Origin: an uncultured Clostridia bacterium
Lineage (GTDB): Bacteria; Bacillota; Clostridia; UBA1381
Assembly (NCBI GenBank): GCA_934476075.1
Contig: CAKSNH010000014.1
Location: forward strand, 12,691-76,690
Direction: 5' to 3'
Length of the DNA stretch: 64,000 nt
The translations under genes and the position numbers were made by a program. Shown in pieces: positions 25,562 to 35,744 of the stretch. Below the pieces are notes generated by a model. It had not been told where the DNA came from. It saw nothing but the letters and a program-made list of their open reading frames with translations, and ran no database searches. Within the stretch, counting starts at the first letter, position 1. Every line of letters starts with the position of its first letter.

Positions 25562-27310
25562 CTATTCAACAGATACTATATAATAATAAATAGGCTGACC
25601 GCCGTATTTGAGCAGAATTTCCGCATCTTCATACTTTTCTTCCAATTTTGACGCAAGAATATCCGCTTGCTGTGCATCGACACCGCCGCCGTAATATATA
25701 GTGATAAATTCGCTGTCGTCATCAGCCATTTTGGCAACCAATTCTTCGCATACGCTGTCCGCATTGCCGCCCACAACGTCAATCTGACCGCCGTTAATAC
25801 CAATCACGTCGCCCGCTTTGATTTCCTTATCCTCTATCTGAGTATCACGAACCGCATATGTTATATGACCTGTTTTAACGTTTCTGACCGCACTAATCAT
25901 ATTTTTTTCATTGACATCAAATTCGGCGTTCTCATTATATGCCACCATTGCCGAAACACACTCTGGAACACTTCGTGTAGGTATTACAACAATTTTCTTT
26001 TCCGTCAATTCTCTTGCCTGATTAGCCGCCATGATAATATTTTTGTTATTCGGGAACACAAAAACGGTTTCAGCATTTACTTCATTTACCGCATTTAAAA
26101 TATCGTCGGTGCTCGGATTCATTGTTTGACCGCCCTTAATCACCTTTGATACTCCCAAATCCTTCAAAATCGCCTCAAAGCCTTCTCCCGTGCAAACCGC
26201 AACAAAGCCGTATTTACTCTTTTGTGCACTCTGTTTTTCGATTACAGGTTCTGCATTTTCAGCTGTAACAATATCCTGCTTTTCCTCTTGTTCTTCCTGT
26301 ACGGTTTGAGTTTCCTGAGGTTTCTTTTCTTCATTTTGTATAATGCTGTTGTGCTGATGTTTCATATTGTCGATTTTAATATTAATCATACTTCCGAGCA
26401 AAATAGCCTTTTCAAGAATAAATCCCGGATGATTTGTATGAATATGCACCTTAACAATTTCATCATCATCAATAACAAGCATACAATCGCCCTTTTTCTC
26501 GATTGCATGGCGGAACATATCCACATTAACATCAGGTCTGCTCTTTTCAACAATAAATTCTGTGCAGTAGCTGTATTTTATATTTTGTTTTACTTCATTT
26601 TTCTGCACCTTTACAGACTGCTGTGTTTCTTTAATATCGCTTGTAACCTCATTGCCGTTTAGATACGCCAACGCACCTTCAAGTATACACATCCAACCCT
26701 TACCGCCCGAGTCAACAACTCCGGCTTGCTTTAATGCCGGCAGCATTTCAGGTGTTCTGTCCAAAGCCGCATTGCCTCGTTTAACCGCCTCGCTCATGGT
26801 TTCGATAATATCCATGCCTTTTTGTGCGGCTAATATTGCTCCGTTTGCCGCCTCACGGGCAACTGTCAGAATAGTACCCTCTGTCGGGTTCATAACCGCC
26901 TTATATGCAGTATCCGAGCCGTCTTTTAGAGCTTTCGCCAATTCTTCCGCTCCGCAGTCTTTCTTGCCTTTCAAAGACTTTGAAATACCACGGTAAAATT
27001 GTGATAATATTACACCCGAATTTCCTCTTGCTCCACGCAAAGTAGCATTCGCTGCCACATCTGCGGACTTTGTCAGTGATGAATTTGTATTTTCGGCAAG
27101 TGATGCCGCCATTGCTCTGCTTGTCAATGACATATTTGTACCCGTATCACCGTCCGGAACGGGGAATACATTAAGTTCGTCAATTAATTGTTTGTTATTA
27201 TATATATTATTCGCCGCCGAAATCATCATTTTGGCGAACACAATACCGTCTATACGTTTTATGATAATCTCCTCCCTACTCGTCAACTCTGATACCTTCC
27301 ACAACGACAT
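25562..27310 (-). CDS. fakA: Fatty acid kinase subunit FakA (DAK2/YloV family)
   Basis: At most 582 residues. The N-terminal DAK2 ATP-binding domain has ELNVFPVPDGDTGTNM; a His-rich middle domain (HIHTNHPGFI) and a C-terminal YloV domain follow. FakA phosphorylates fatty acids bound to a DegV-type FakB. The start is uncertain. The ATG at 27310 lies 35 bases inside asp23. The strongest ribosome site, GGGAGGAG at about 27269-27276, precedes only ATT-ATC-ATA (27268-27260). Homologues from memory start at about that point, so an ATT/ATC/ATA start is possible. Confidence 0.9.
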   Translation of the reverse strand: MSLWKVSELTSREEIIIKRIDGIVFAKMMISAANNIYNNKQLIDELNVFPVPDGDTGTNMSLTSRAMAASLAENTNSSLTKSADVAANATLRGARGNSGVILSQFYRGISKSLKGKKDCGAEELAKALKDGSDTAYKAVMNPTEGTILTVAREAANGAILAAQKGMDIIETMSEAVKRGNAALDRTPEMLPALKQAGVVDSGGKGWMCILEGALAYLNGNEVTSDIKETQQSVKVQKNEVKQNIKYSYCTEFIVEKSRPDVNVDMFRHAIEKKGDCMLVIDDDEIVKVHIHTNHPGFILEKAILLGSMINIKIDNMKHQHNSIIQNEEKKPQETQTVQEEQEEKQDIVTAENAEPVIEKQSAQKSKYGFVAVCTGEGFEAILKDLGVSKVIKGGQTMNPSTDDILNAVNEVNAETVFVFPNNKNIIMAANQARELTEKKIVVIPTRSVPECVSAMVAYNENAEFDVNEKNMISAVRNVKTGHITYAVRDTQIEDKEIKAGDVIGINGGQIDVVGGNADSVCEELVAKMADDDSEFITIYYGGGVDAQQADILASKLEEKYEDAEILLKYGGQPIYYYIVSVE

Positions 27311-27632
27311 TAACCTTGTTTACCTGCAAGCCTGCCATCTGCTCCAATTTATATTTAACATTGTTTACTATACTGTTGCACACAACGTTGATATTAACGC
27401 CGTACTCCACCATAATGTGCATATCAACAACTATACCGCCGTCTTGTGCATCAACCTTAACTCCCTTTGACATATAGTCAGGCTTTAACAAATTTACAAT
27501 TCCGTCCTTTGTGTTTCTCGCCACCATGCCCACAACACCGTAACATTTTGTTGCGACCGCTCCCGCCATTCTCGCAATAACAGTGTTATCAATCAAAATA
27601 TCTCCCAAATTACTGTCGATTTTTATAGCCAT
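27276..27632 (-). CDS. Asp23/Gls24-family envelope stress protein
   Basis: 118 residues. The whole protein is one Asp23 domain (ARMAGAVATKCYGVVGM near 20-36, then VVDMHIMVEYGVNI). Such proteins sit at the membrane or in the cytosol and respond to cell-envelope stress. It is directly upstream of fakA, the conserved yloU-yloV pair of Bacillota. Confidence 0.92.
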   Translation of the reverse strand: MAIKIDSNLGDILIDNTVIARMAGAVATKCYGVVGMVARNTKDGIVNLLKPDYMSKGVKVDAQDGGIVVDMHIMVEYGVNINVVCNSIVNNVKYKLEQMAGLQVNKVNVVVEGIRVDE

Positions 27633-27721
27633 TATAATTACCTCGCTTTCCGTTAATACATATTGTCAAACTCATTTTACTACAAAACTTCAATTTAGTC
27701 CATACCAAATTTAAACATATC

Positions 27722-29539
27722 CTATCTCATTCTGCCCGACATATATTTTGAAAACCTGTCCTGACAGGTAAAATATATCACCTGTTTTCCGCAGTTTTTA
27801 AGATAATCCATAGCTTTAAACGCACGTTTATCGTCATACTGCAAAAAAGCGTCGTCGAATAGAAAGAAATAGTCTTTACCGTTTAAAATAATATCCGCAA
27901 GTGCAAGTTTCAGCGACAAATATGTCAAATCCAGCGTACCGCCGCTCAAATATGCCGCATCTACAATTTTATTTTTCTGCATAACCGTCATACCAAACTC
28001 CGAATTAACCGCCGTTTCGGAATATTTGCCGTCGGTCACATATGATAAAATCCGCTGTATTTTTTCATTCAATGTCGGAGCAAAGCTTTTCTGCATTTTT
28101 GCAAAAGCATTGTTGAGTTCCTCTTTTGTGCGTTTCAAACACTCCAAATCCGATTTTAACTTTTCATGTAACTGTTCTTTTATCTCTAAATCACGATATA
28201 CTTCCTCAGGCAAATTCGGCAAAGTTTCCGCTCTGCTTGCAAGCATAATTCCCCGTTTTTCATTTTCCGCTATTTTTTGACCGATTTGCTCCAATTCCGT
28301 TCTGACATCGCTTTTGTTCCTGTCAATCGGCTGCTTTGCTTTATCCGCAAGTTCCTCTTTAAGCACATTTAATTCTGCCTGTTTAACGTCCAGCATTTGT
28401 GCCAAACTTCCGCACTTTGAATTGCTGTATGAACTTACCTTATCAAAAAACACCGCATATTCTTCTGCACTGCTTACATTATATTTTCGATAAATATTGT
28501 CTAATTCCTTTTTTACCGACATAAATTTATTTTTTTTGTATTTTCCGATTCCGATAAATACCGCTCCGACGGGCAAAAGCGAGAATAGTCCGTAAAGCGG
28601 AGCAAGTTTTATCCCCAAAATACCCGATATGCCTATCAGCATTAAAATTATCGCAGCGAGAAAATATACTCCGTATTTTTTCATTTTGTCCGATTTGCGG
28701 CATAAATCATATACATATTCAGGGCTGTGCAGATTTGAATTATTGCGGTTTTCCGTCATTTGCTCGGTTTCCGCTTTTAACACATCACATTCATTTTGCA
28801 AAACTTCATATCGTTTAAATTTTTCATTGCACTCAATCTGCAACAACATATTTTGTAAATAATTATATTTCCTTTTCAACTCTGCCGTTTCATTTTCGAT
28901 TTTCTCAATCTGTTCTTTATTGTCAGAATATTTTTTGTATTCATTTAAACTATCCGAATACTTTCTTTTTAATTCGGATAGTTCTTCTTCTAACCCCGTA
29001 AGTCCTTTTCTGCCCGAAATTCTGCGTATTTCCTTGTCAATCCCGTCTATTGCACGTTCGTATGAAATATCTTCATCGGCACTTCCGCTTATATTTGACA
29101 AACGTGTCATAATCTCCTCATCAGATGAAATTATCGAATTGTAGCTTTCCATGTACAGCATATTTGAAAAAGTTTTTTCGCCTATCCCAAATATTTTCTC
29201 ACCGATAAATCCGCTGATTTTCTCGCCCGTGCTCAAATCAATTACATCTATCAAGTCATTCTTACCGGTACTTCCGAATGTACCGCTTATTCTGTAATCG
29301 CAAATATCCATACTCCCCGACATTTTACCGCCGTCAAGCGGCATATACCGTTTTCTCGGTACATTGCGAATATCATTTTTTCGGCTGTTGTCCATACCGT
29401 AGAGCATGGCTCGTATAAATGCACAAAGCGTGGTTTTGCCCGTTTCGTTATCGCCGTATATAACATTAAGTCCTTTGTCAAACTCAATCTTTAAATCCTT
29501 TATCCCGCCGAAACTCTCTATGTATACGGATTTAATCAA
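27722..29539 (-). CDS. SbcC/YhaN-like SMC-type ATPase with central membrane hairpin
   Basis: 605 residues, shorter than YhaN of Bacillus (about 960). Walker A is GDNETGKTT (29-37). A coiled coil at about 160-265 leads to two hydrophobic segments (about 291-311 and 313-332), then a second coiled coil, the ABC signature YLSGGTLDLTYL and Walker B FFLFDDAFLQYD. Such ATPases pair with an SbcD-like nuclease and act on DNA ends or branched DNA. Here it overlaps the SbcD-like gene by 8 bases. The membrane hairpin in the coiled coil is a YhaN trait. Confidence 0.85.
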   Translation of the reverse strand: MIKSVYIESFGGIKDLKIEFDKGLNVIYGDNETGKTTLCAFIRAMLYGMDNSRKNDIRNVPRKRYMPLDGGKMSGSMDICDYRISGTFGSTGKNDLIDVIDLSTGEKISGFIGEKIFGIGEKTFSNMLYMESYNSIISSDEEIMTRLSNISGSADEDISYERAIDGIDKEIRRISGRKGLTGLEEELSELKRKYSDSLNEYKKYSDNKEQIEKIENETAELKRKYNYLQNMLLQIECNEKFKRYEVLQNECDVLKAETEQMTENRNNSNLHSPEYVYDLCRKSDKMKKYGVYFLAAIILMLIGISGILGIKLAPLYGLFSLLPVGAVFIGIGKYKKNKFMSVKKELDNIYRKYNVSSAEEYAVFFDKVSSYSNSKCGSLAQMLDVKQAELNVLKEELADKAKQPIDRNKSDVRTELEQIGQKIAENEKRGIMLASRAETLPNLPEEVYRDLEIKEQLHEKLKSDLECLKRTKEELNNAFAKMQKSFAPTLNEKIQRILSYVTDGKYSETAVNSEFGMTVMQKNKIVDAAYLSGGTLDLTYLSLKLALADIILNGKDYFFLFDDAFLQYDDKRAFKAMDYLKNCGKQVIYFTCQDRFSKYMSGRMR

Positions 29540-30602
29540 GTATATTCCCCCTGCCTTTTAAAGCATTAATTCCGCATTTTAACACTCGTTCGTTTTCCTT
29601 CTTTTCCTGTTCATTTTCCGCATTTTCTATCTTTGCAAGCATATTTTTCACAAACACACCCATAAGCGAATAATCATTTGCCAATTTGAAATAATCGTCT
29701 GCCTCGCAAATATCACTTTTCACATCGGCATAAAAGCATATATTTTCAAGCTCCGATTGTATATACTCCACCGAAACACCATATTCATCCGAACCGCACA
29801 ACAGAATATTATATAAATCCCTGTCATTCACATCATTTTTAATTTGGGCAAGTAAATCCGAATTATCACCAAACTCATTTACATTGTATTTCAATGTGTG
29901 ATATTTTCGTGAATTATTGACGTACCTTTTCATGTCCGCAAAGCCTTTGCCGACCTCGCCCATCAAAAATCCGCCGTTCCCGATTTCGTCAAATCCTCTC
30001 GGCGCTAAAACTCCCGAATAAGCAAAACAGCTCATACCTGCACGCTCAACGCCCGTATACTTGTGTATGTGTCCGAGTGCCGAATAATCAAATTCCGTCA
30101 AAAGCGATTTGTCGATTATATTATAGCGTGCATCTGAAAAATCGCCGTGCATCAGCAGAATATTAATCTTGTTCTCATCGGTTTTTACCTTTTGTAAAAG
30201 CGGTTTTGTCTGATAATCATTCTCAAATGACGCACCGTAAATAACACAATCGGAAAAGCTGACCTTTTCAAGCCTTGAATTAAACACATATACATTCTTT
30301 GCCCACTTGAAATTCTGATATATACCGCTTTTCGGGTCATGATTTCCTGCCGCAATCAAAACTTTTGTATGCGTCAGTTCGCCGAATTTTGCATTGACAT
30401 AGTTTAAAAGCTCCGTACACCCCGAATTATCGAACAAATCCCCCGCAACCAGCAGATAGTCCACGTTTTCTTTTTGTGCAATATTCACTGTATTGCAAAA
30501 TTCATTCAATAATTCTTTTCTGCGGATTTTGGCACGTTCCGCATCTAAATATCCGAACACCGTTCCCAAATGCAAATCCGCCGTATGCAGTATCTTAGGC
30601 AT
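29532..30602 (-). CDS. SbcD/YhaO-like DNA repair exonuclease
   Basis: 356 residues. Calcineurin-type metallophosphoesterase motifs appear in order: HTADLHLG, VAGDLFDN, AAGNHD, LMHGDF and ALGHIHKY. These bind the two Mn ions of Mre11/SbcD nucleases. A C-terminal part of about 130 residues would cap the ATPase. It overlaps the ATPase gene downstream (8 bases) and the recombinase gene upstream (8 bases), so it is translationally coupled to both. Confidence 0.9.
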   Translation of the reverse strand: MPKILHTADLHLGTVFGYLDAERAKIRRKELLNEFCNTVNIAQKENVDYLLVAGDLFDNSGCTELLNYVNAKFGELTHTKVLIAAGNHDPKSGIYQNFKWAKNVYVFNSRLEKVSFSDCVIYGASFENDYQTKPLLQKVKTDENKINILLMHGDFSDARYNIIDKSLLTEFDYSALGHIHKYTGVERAGMSCFAYSGVLAPRGFDEIGNGGFLMGEVGKGFADMKRYVNNSRKYHTLKYNVNEFGDNSDLLAQIKNDVNDRDLYNILLCGSDEYGVSVEYIQSELENICFYADVKSDICEADDYFKLANDYSLMGVFVKNMLAKIENAENEQEKKENERVLKCGINALKGRGNILD

Positions 30603-31671
30603 CTAATCCGCTCCCGTCCTCTGCTTTTTCTTTCGGTATTACATCAAGCGACCGCATAATATCTTTTCTCGCCTTTGAACTGTACTGAGCATAATATTTA
30701 TGCGTGACTTCAATGTTTTTGTGTCCCATAAGCTCCGCAACCATCTTTATGTCAATTCCGTCCTCCAACAATCTGCACGCAAACGTACGTCTTAATGCGT
30801 GTGGACGTGTTTTATCGGGATTTGTAATATTTACGACCATACAGTATTTTTTCAGCATTTTTTCAATAGCCGCAACTGTGATACGCTTTCCGAGTCTGCT
30901 CAAAAACAACGCTTCCTCGCCCATCTGCTTCTTTTCGGTGCGTTCGTCTATGTATTTTGCAATCTCATTCTGCACTTGTATCGGCATGAATATTTCCTGC
31001 TCATCGCCACCCTTTCGTGTTACAATAAATGACGATGTTTCAAAGCATACATCGCTTACATTCAAATTCACAAGTTCGCTCACACGAATACCCGTTCCCA
31101 GATATGTTGTAAAAATCGCAATATCCCTCTGCTTTTTGTTAAGGTATTCCGTTAAATCTCTGCCCTGAAAATAATTTTCACCGTTGTATATCACATCAAG
31201 CACCCTTATTGTTTCCTGTGTTGTAAGCGGTTTTTTTATTTTTTGGCTTACACTCGCAAAATCCACCTTATCGGTAACATTCTGCTTTATCCTGTCGGTC
31301 TTGTAAAGATATATGAACAGTCCACGCACCGCCGATAATTTTCTGTTTATCCCATGTGCCGAATTGTGTATTGTACGGCGTACTTTTCTGCCGTCTGACG
31401 TAACGGTTGATATTTCATATTCACGCAGATATGCTTTAAAATTTATTAAATCTTCAACTTTTATTTGGTCCATCTGTTCAAGAGTAAAATCCTCTAATTT
31501 TTCCACTTCTTTAAACTTAAACAATTTTAGATAATTCAAAAACGTACGAATATCTATACTATACCCAATCTGCGTATTTATACTTTCACCGTCATAATAT
31601 GTCTGTATATATGAATACACAAAATCGGGCATTTCCGCAAGATAGTTTGATAAATAAGAATATTTATTCAC
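30595..31671 (-). CDS. Tyrosine recombinase (XerS-like)
   Basis: 358 residues. A SAM-like N-terminal core-binding domain (about 15-150) precedes the catalytic domain with Arg in GTGIRVSEL, Lys in TRKGGDE, HALRRT, His in GHKNIE and nucleophile Tyr in HKYYAQY. Length and the TRKGG beta-hairpin resemble XerS, the single chromosome-dimer recombinase of streptococci, rather than 300-residue XerC/D; an integrase is an alternative. No phage or element genes flank it, and it sits in a repair operon between pcrA and the SbcD-like gene, which argues for a housekeeping Xer role. The dif site was not found. Confidence 0.8.
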   Translation of the reverse strand: MNKYSYLSNYLAEMPDFVYSYIQTYYDGESINTQIGYSIDIRTFLNYLKLFKFKEVEKLEDFTLEQMDQIKVEDLINFKAYLREYEISTVTSDGRKVRRTIHNSAHGINRKLSAVRGLFIYLYKTDRIKQNVTDKVDFASVSQKIKKPLTTQETIRVLDVIYNGENYFQGRDLTEYLNKKQRDIAIFTTYLGTGIRVSELVNLNVSDVCFETSSFIVTRKGGDEQEIFMPIQVQNEIAKYIDERTEKKQMGEEALFLSRLGKRITVAAIEKMLKKYCMVVNITNPDKTRPHALRRTFACRLLEDGIDIKMVAELMGHKNIEVTHKYYAQYSSKARKDIMRSLDVIPKEKAEDGSGLDA

Positions 31672-31690
31672 AATACATCAAATCCTTTGT

Positions 31691-33997
31691 TTAATCCATT
31701 TTCTCCAATTTTGCAAACACCGCCATCAAATGCTTTACTCCCACACTGTCAAATGATATTGCCAGTTTTACGTCATTTCCGATAGACTGTGCCTCCAAAA
31801 TAACACCTTTTCCGAACTTTTTATGTTTTACCACATCGCCGGCTTTAAAATTCAAGTTGTCCGATACATTTACTGCCGGAGCGGTGTTGCCCATCTGAGG
31901 TTTTACGGCATACGGCTTATGATACGGAGTATTCACTTGGTTATACTGACCGTATGAATTGTCATAGCTTTGCTGACCGTATTGCGGATTATAAGCCTTC
32001 GCAAACGGATTTGCCGACGCAAAATCGCTGACGCCTCTCTTGGCATTCATATATGCACGCACCGATGATTTTTCCTCTTTAAACTCCGGCGGAATTTCGT
32101 TAAGGAATCTCGACGGCTTATTATAAGTTGTAGAACCGTATAACATTCTCGATTCTGTTTTCGTGATATATAACATTTGTTTTGCTCTGGTAATCGCAAC
32201 ATAGCACAAACGGCGTTCTTCTTCAAGTTCCTCTGCCTCACCGATGGAACGTGTGCCGGGGAATACACCTTCTTCAAGTCCCGACAAAAATACCACAGGG
32301 AACTCCAACCCCTTTGCACTGTGTATCGTCATCATTACAACTGCGTCCTGTTCCGCATCATAAGAATCAATATCCGAAATCAGGGCAACTCCTTCAAGGA
32401 ACGTTGATAAATCCGCATTTTCCTCTGCCTTTTCATGCTCCTGAACCACCGACATAAATTCGTTTAAGTTTTCTATTCTTGTTTGTGCCTCTGTTGTATT
32501 TTCTTTTTCGAGCATTTCCAAATATCCCGTATCGCTCATAACTTTCAGCACAAATTCCGACAATTCCATATTATCCTTTTCTTCGGTCAATGTATTAATC
32601 ATGTCGGCAAAACCTGCAAGCTTTGTCTTTGTTTTCGATAATTCGGGAATCATCTCCGCAACCGATATAACCCCAAAAAGGCTCGTTCCTATTTCATTTG
32701 CCGCACGCTGAATTTTATCTACCGTTGTCAAACCTATTCCACGCTTAGGCTCATTTATAATACGCTTCAAACTCACATCATCATGCGGATTGTGGATAAC
32801 ACGCAAATAAGCTATAATATCCTTAATTTCTTTTCTGTCATAAAATCGAAGTCCCGACAGCACTCTATACGGCACTACTTCACGCAGAAACATTTCTTCA
32901 AGCACACGGGACTGTGCATTCGTTCTGTACAATACCGCAAAATCGCTGTACTTGTATCCCTCGCCAACCAATTTATTTATTTGTCTTGCGATATACTGCC
33001 CTTCCTCATGCTCATTTGATGCGGTATATACCTGTATTTTCTCGCCTGTATCATTCTGCGTCCAAAGTGATTTCCCACGTCTGCCTCGGTTATTATGTAT
33101 AACAGAATTGGCAGCGTCCAGTATATGCTGTGTCGAACGATAATTCTGCTCCAATTTTATAATCTTTGCATTCGGAAAATCCTTCTCAAAATCCAGAATA
33201 TTTCTGATATTCGCACCTCTGAATTTATAAATACTCTGGTCATCATCACCGACCACGCACAAATTATTATGATTTTCCTTATCCTTTGCCAAAAGATTGA
33301 TAAGTGTATACTGTACATTGTTTGTATCCTGATATTCGTCAACCATTATATACTTAAATTTTTCCCGGTATCTTTCCAAAATTTCGGGATATTCTTTAAA
33401 TAATCTTACCGTAAGCATAATAATATCGTCAAAATCCAATGCGTTATTGCTCATTAATTTTTTCTGATATAACGAATAGATTTTTGCCACTTGGCTCATT
33501 CTGTAATCAGTCGCATTAATGTCCGCAAAACGCTGTGCGTCAAGCATATCGTCCTTCGCATTGCTTATAATCGACATCATCGCTCTCGGCGGAAAATTTT
33601 TATCGTTCATGTCAAGCTCTTTCAGACAATCCTTTATAACCGTAGTTGTATCGGCGGTATCGTAAATAACGAAATTATTTTCGTATCCCAATTTATCTAT
33701 ATGACGTCTTAAAATCTTCACGCATACCGAGTGGAACGTACCCATCCACATATCGCCCGATATATCGCCAATCATATTTGCAATACGCTCTTTCATTTCA
33801 TTTGCGGCTTTGTTGGTAAATGTTATCGCCAAAATATTATACGGTCTTACACCGTTTTGGGCGATAATATATGCCACACGATTTACAAGCACCGTTGTTT
33901 TGCCGCTGCCCGCTCCCGCCAAAATAAGCACCGGACCTTCCGTCTGCATTACCGCCTCACGTTGTTTTGTATTTAATCTCTCCAATAAATTTTGCAT
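31691..33997 (-). CDS. pcrA: ATP-dependent DNA helicase PcrA/UvrD
   Basis: 768 residues, normal for superfamily 1A 3'-5' helicases. Motif I AGAGSGKTTVLVNR, Q-motif LNTKQREAV, motif II VDEYQDTN, motif III GDDDQSIYKFRGA, and VMMTIHSAKGLEFPVVF are visible. The C-terminal KAGDVVKHKKFGKGVI Tudor-like segment binds RNA polymerase in relatives. It acts in repair and rolling-circle replication. First gene of the repair run. Confidence 0.96.
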   Translation of the reverse strand: MQNLLERLNTKQREAVMQTEGPVLILAGAGSGKTTVLVNRVAYIIAQNGVRPYNILAITFTNKAANEMKERIANMIGDISGDMWMGTFHSVCVKILRRHIDKLGYENNFVIYDTADTTTVIKDCLKELDMNDKNFPPRAMMSIISNAKDDMLDAQRFADINATDYRMSQVAKIYSLYQKKLMSNNALDFDDIIMLTVRLFKEYPEILERYREKFKYIMVDEYQDTNNVQYTLINLLAKDKENHNNLCVVGDDDQSIYKFRGANIRNILDFEKDFPNAKIIKLEQNYRSTQHILDAANSVIHNNRGRRGKSLWTQNDTGEKIQVYTASNEHEEGQYIARQINKLVGEGYKYSDFAVLYRTNAQSRVLEEMFLREVVPYRVLSGLRFYDRKEIKDIIAYLRVIHNPHDDVSLKRIINEPKRGIGLTTVDKIQRAANEIGTSLFGVISVAEMIPELSKTKTKLAGFADMINTLTEEKDNMELSEFVLKVMSDTGYLEMLEKENTTEAQTRIENLNEFMSVVQEHEKAEENADLSTFLEGVALISDIDSYDAEQDAVVMMTIHSAKGLEFPVVFLSGLEEGVFPGTRSIGEAEELEEERRLCYVAITRAKQMLYITKTESRMLYGSTTYNKPSRFLNEIPPEFKEEKSSVRAYMNAKRGVSDFASANPFAKAYNPQYGQQSYDNSYGQYNQVNTPYHKPYAVKPQMGNTAPAVNVSDNLNFKAGDVVKHKKFGKGVILEAQSIGNDVKLAISFDSVGVKHLMAVFAKLEKMD

Positions 33998-34225
33998 ATT
34001 TTATCAAACGTCCTCATTTTCAAAATTTTAATTTATAATATATTTTAACACAAAACATCTGTTTTGGCTAGGCTATAATATCAAAAATTTTTACCTCTGC
34101 ATGAATATGTTTATCGGTATAAGAAAATTGATATTCGGTTAAGTTAAAATTGCGGATAGATATTATCCGTTCGTCAAAAATTCAATATTTGTTTTTGACA
34201 AAATAATTTAGTAAGGGTGTTTTAA

Positions 34226-35521
34226 GTGTCCGAAAACAATAAAGAAAAAAAATGCTCAAAACCAAAAAAACTACCGTTTCGTATAGGCATTGTTATTTTA
34301 ACCTCACTTATAGCATTACCCATGATTTCAATAATACACTTAAAATGCGTTATTCCCAATGAAATCACTATAAGTGCAGGCAGCAATTTTTCCTACGAAC
34401 TTCTGCCCTTTACCTGTGTAAACCAAAAAGGCAAACCGGCGAAACAATCCTCTGCAAAAGACGGACTTATTTCCACCGACGGAAATACCGTAAATTTTAA
34501 CACGAATAATGTATGCAATTATTCAATGTCGGTAAATCTTTTTGACACTATTCCCGTAAAGGACATAAGCGTTTCGGTAAAACCGCAGAAATATGTAATT
34601 GCGGGCGGCTCACCGATAGGAATTAAACTGTACACCGACGGTGTATTTGTTGTGGGAATGTCATATGTCACCACGCCCGACGGCAAAAACGTCTATCCTG
34701 CCAAAGATGCAGGTTTAAAAAACGGCGACATTATAACGGCAGTAAACGACAACAAAATATCTTCTGTCGAAGAAATGACCAAACTCATATGCTCCACCAA
34801 CGGAACATTTACTCTTTCGATAAATCGTGACAACGAAATAATGACCAAAACAGTCCATGCCGTACAAAGCAGCGATGGACAAGGCTACAAAATCGGTATA
34901 TGGGTGCGTGATTCCGCTGCAGGAGTCGGCACGCTGACCTTTTACGACCCCGACACCAACAAATATGCGGCTTTGGGTCACGCTATAACCGATGTGGACA
35001 CAGGCAAAATATTAAATGTCAAAAAAGGCAGTATTCTCTCATGCAATATATTGTCTGTCACCAAAGGTGTGCGGGGTACTCCCGGCGAATTGGTGGGCGG
35101 ATTTACCGACAATACTCTCGGTGACATCAGCCTGAACAGTCCGTTCGGCATATACGGCAATATGACAAATACAGACGGTTTTACCAACACCGAAAAAACA
35201 GCCGTTGCCACACGCTTTCAGATACAGGAAGGCGACGCATATATTCTCGCCGATGTTGACGGAGGCGGCATTAAACAATATACAATCAAAATCACCAAAA
35301 TATCAAAAGATAATTCAAATAACAAAGGTATCGTATTTAAAGTGACGGATAACAGCCTTTTAGACAAAACAGGCGGAATTGTGCAGGGCATGAGCGGCTG
35401 TCCGATAATACAGAATAATATGCTTGTCGGAGCGGTAACTCATGTTTTTGTCAACGAACCGACAAAGGGTTACGGCATTTTCGCCGAAAACATGATAGAT
35501 ATAATATATAATTTATCCTAA
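34226..35521 (+). CDS. spoIVB: SpoIVB peptidase (S55)
   Basis: 431 residues with a GTG start and AAGGGTG site. One N-terminal membrane helix (about 21-38) is followed by a PDZ domain (AGLKNGDIITAVND, about 160-180) and the S55 serine protease domain with GHAITDVDTG and the catalytic GMSGCPIIQNN. SpoIVB is exported from the forespore and cuts SpoIVFA to switch on sigma-K. It precedes spo0A, a conserved pair in spore formers. Confidence 0.95.
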   Translation: MSENNKEKKCSKPKKLPFRIGIVILTSLIALPMISIIHLKCVIPNEITISAGSNFSYELLPFTCVNQKGKPAKQSSAKDGLISTDGNTVNFNTNNVCNYSMSVNLFDTIPVKDISVSVKPQKYVIAGGSPIGIKLYTDGVFVVGMSYVTTPDGKNVYPAKDAGLKNGDIITAVNDNKISSVEEMTKLICSTNGTFTLSINRDNEIMTKTVHAVQSSDGQGYKIGIWVRDSAAGVGTLTFYDPDTNKYAALGHAITDVDTGKILNVKKGSILSCNILSVTKGVRGTPGELVGGFTDNTLGDISLNSPFGIYGNMTNTDGFTNTEKTAVATRFQIQEGDAYILADVDGGGIKQYTIKITKISKDNSNNKGIVFKVTDNSLLDKTGGIVQGMSGCPIIQNNMLVGAVTHVFVNEPTKGYGIFAENMIDIIYNLS

Positions 35522-35543
35522 ATTTTGTAAATCTCCGAAACAG

Positions 35544-35587
35544 TGCCGTATTATATGATTTTAGCAGTTATATAATACGGCATTTTA
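35544..35587 (+). terminator. Terminator of spoIVB
   Basis: A 13-bp stem TGCCGTATTATAT with ATATAATACGGCA is followed by TTTT on the plus strand. The rest of the 330-base gap before spo0A holds the spo0A promoter. Confidence 0.85.
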
Positions 35588-35716
35588 TTGTAAAACCCAC
35601 ATTATTTCTACATTTTTTATGTATTTTTCTATCAAAAAATATGTATTCTTTTTGATAAACTGTATATTATGTTTTTAAAAAATTGTAAAAAAATTATTAA
35701 AATTACATATTTACTA

Positions 35717-35744
35717 TTGACATCATGTTAATTTGTGGTATTAT
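35717..35744 (+). promoter_or_regulatory. Vegetative-type promoter of spo0A
   Basis: A consensus TTGACA (35717-35722), 16-base spacer and TATTAT (35739-35744) lie about 108 bases before the spo0A ATG. I saw no clear sigma-H promoter. Confidence 0.65.

Noticed and set aside
27241..27262. GTG near 27241 as fakA start
   Set aside because: It lies about 28 bases after the ribosome site and would cut conserved residues of the DAK2 N-terminus.
34060..34225. Promoter of spoIVB
   Set aside because: TTGACA at 34194-34199 is too near the GTG start to have a -10 at normal spacing; control by sigma-G was not demonstrable from sequence.
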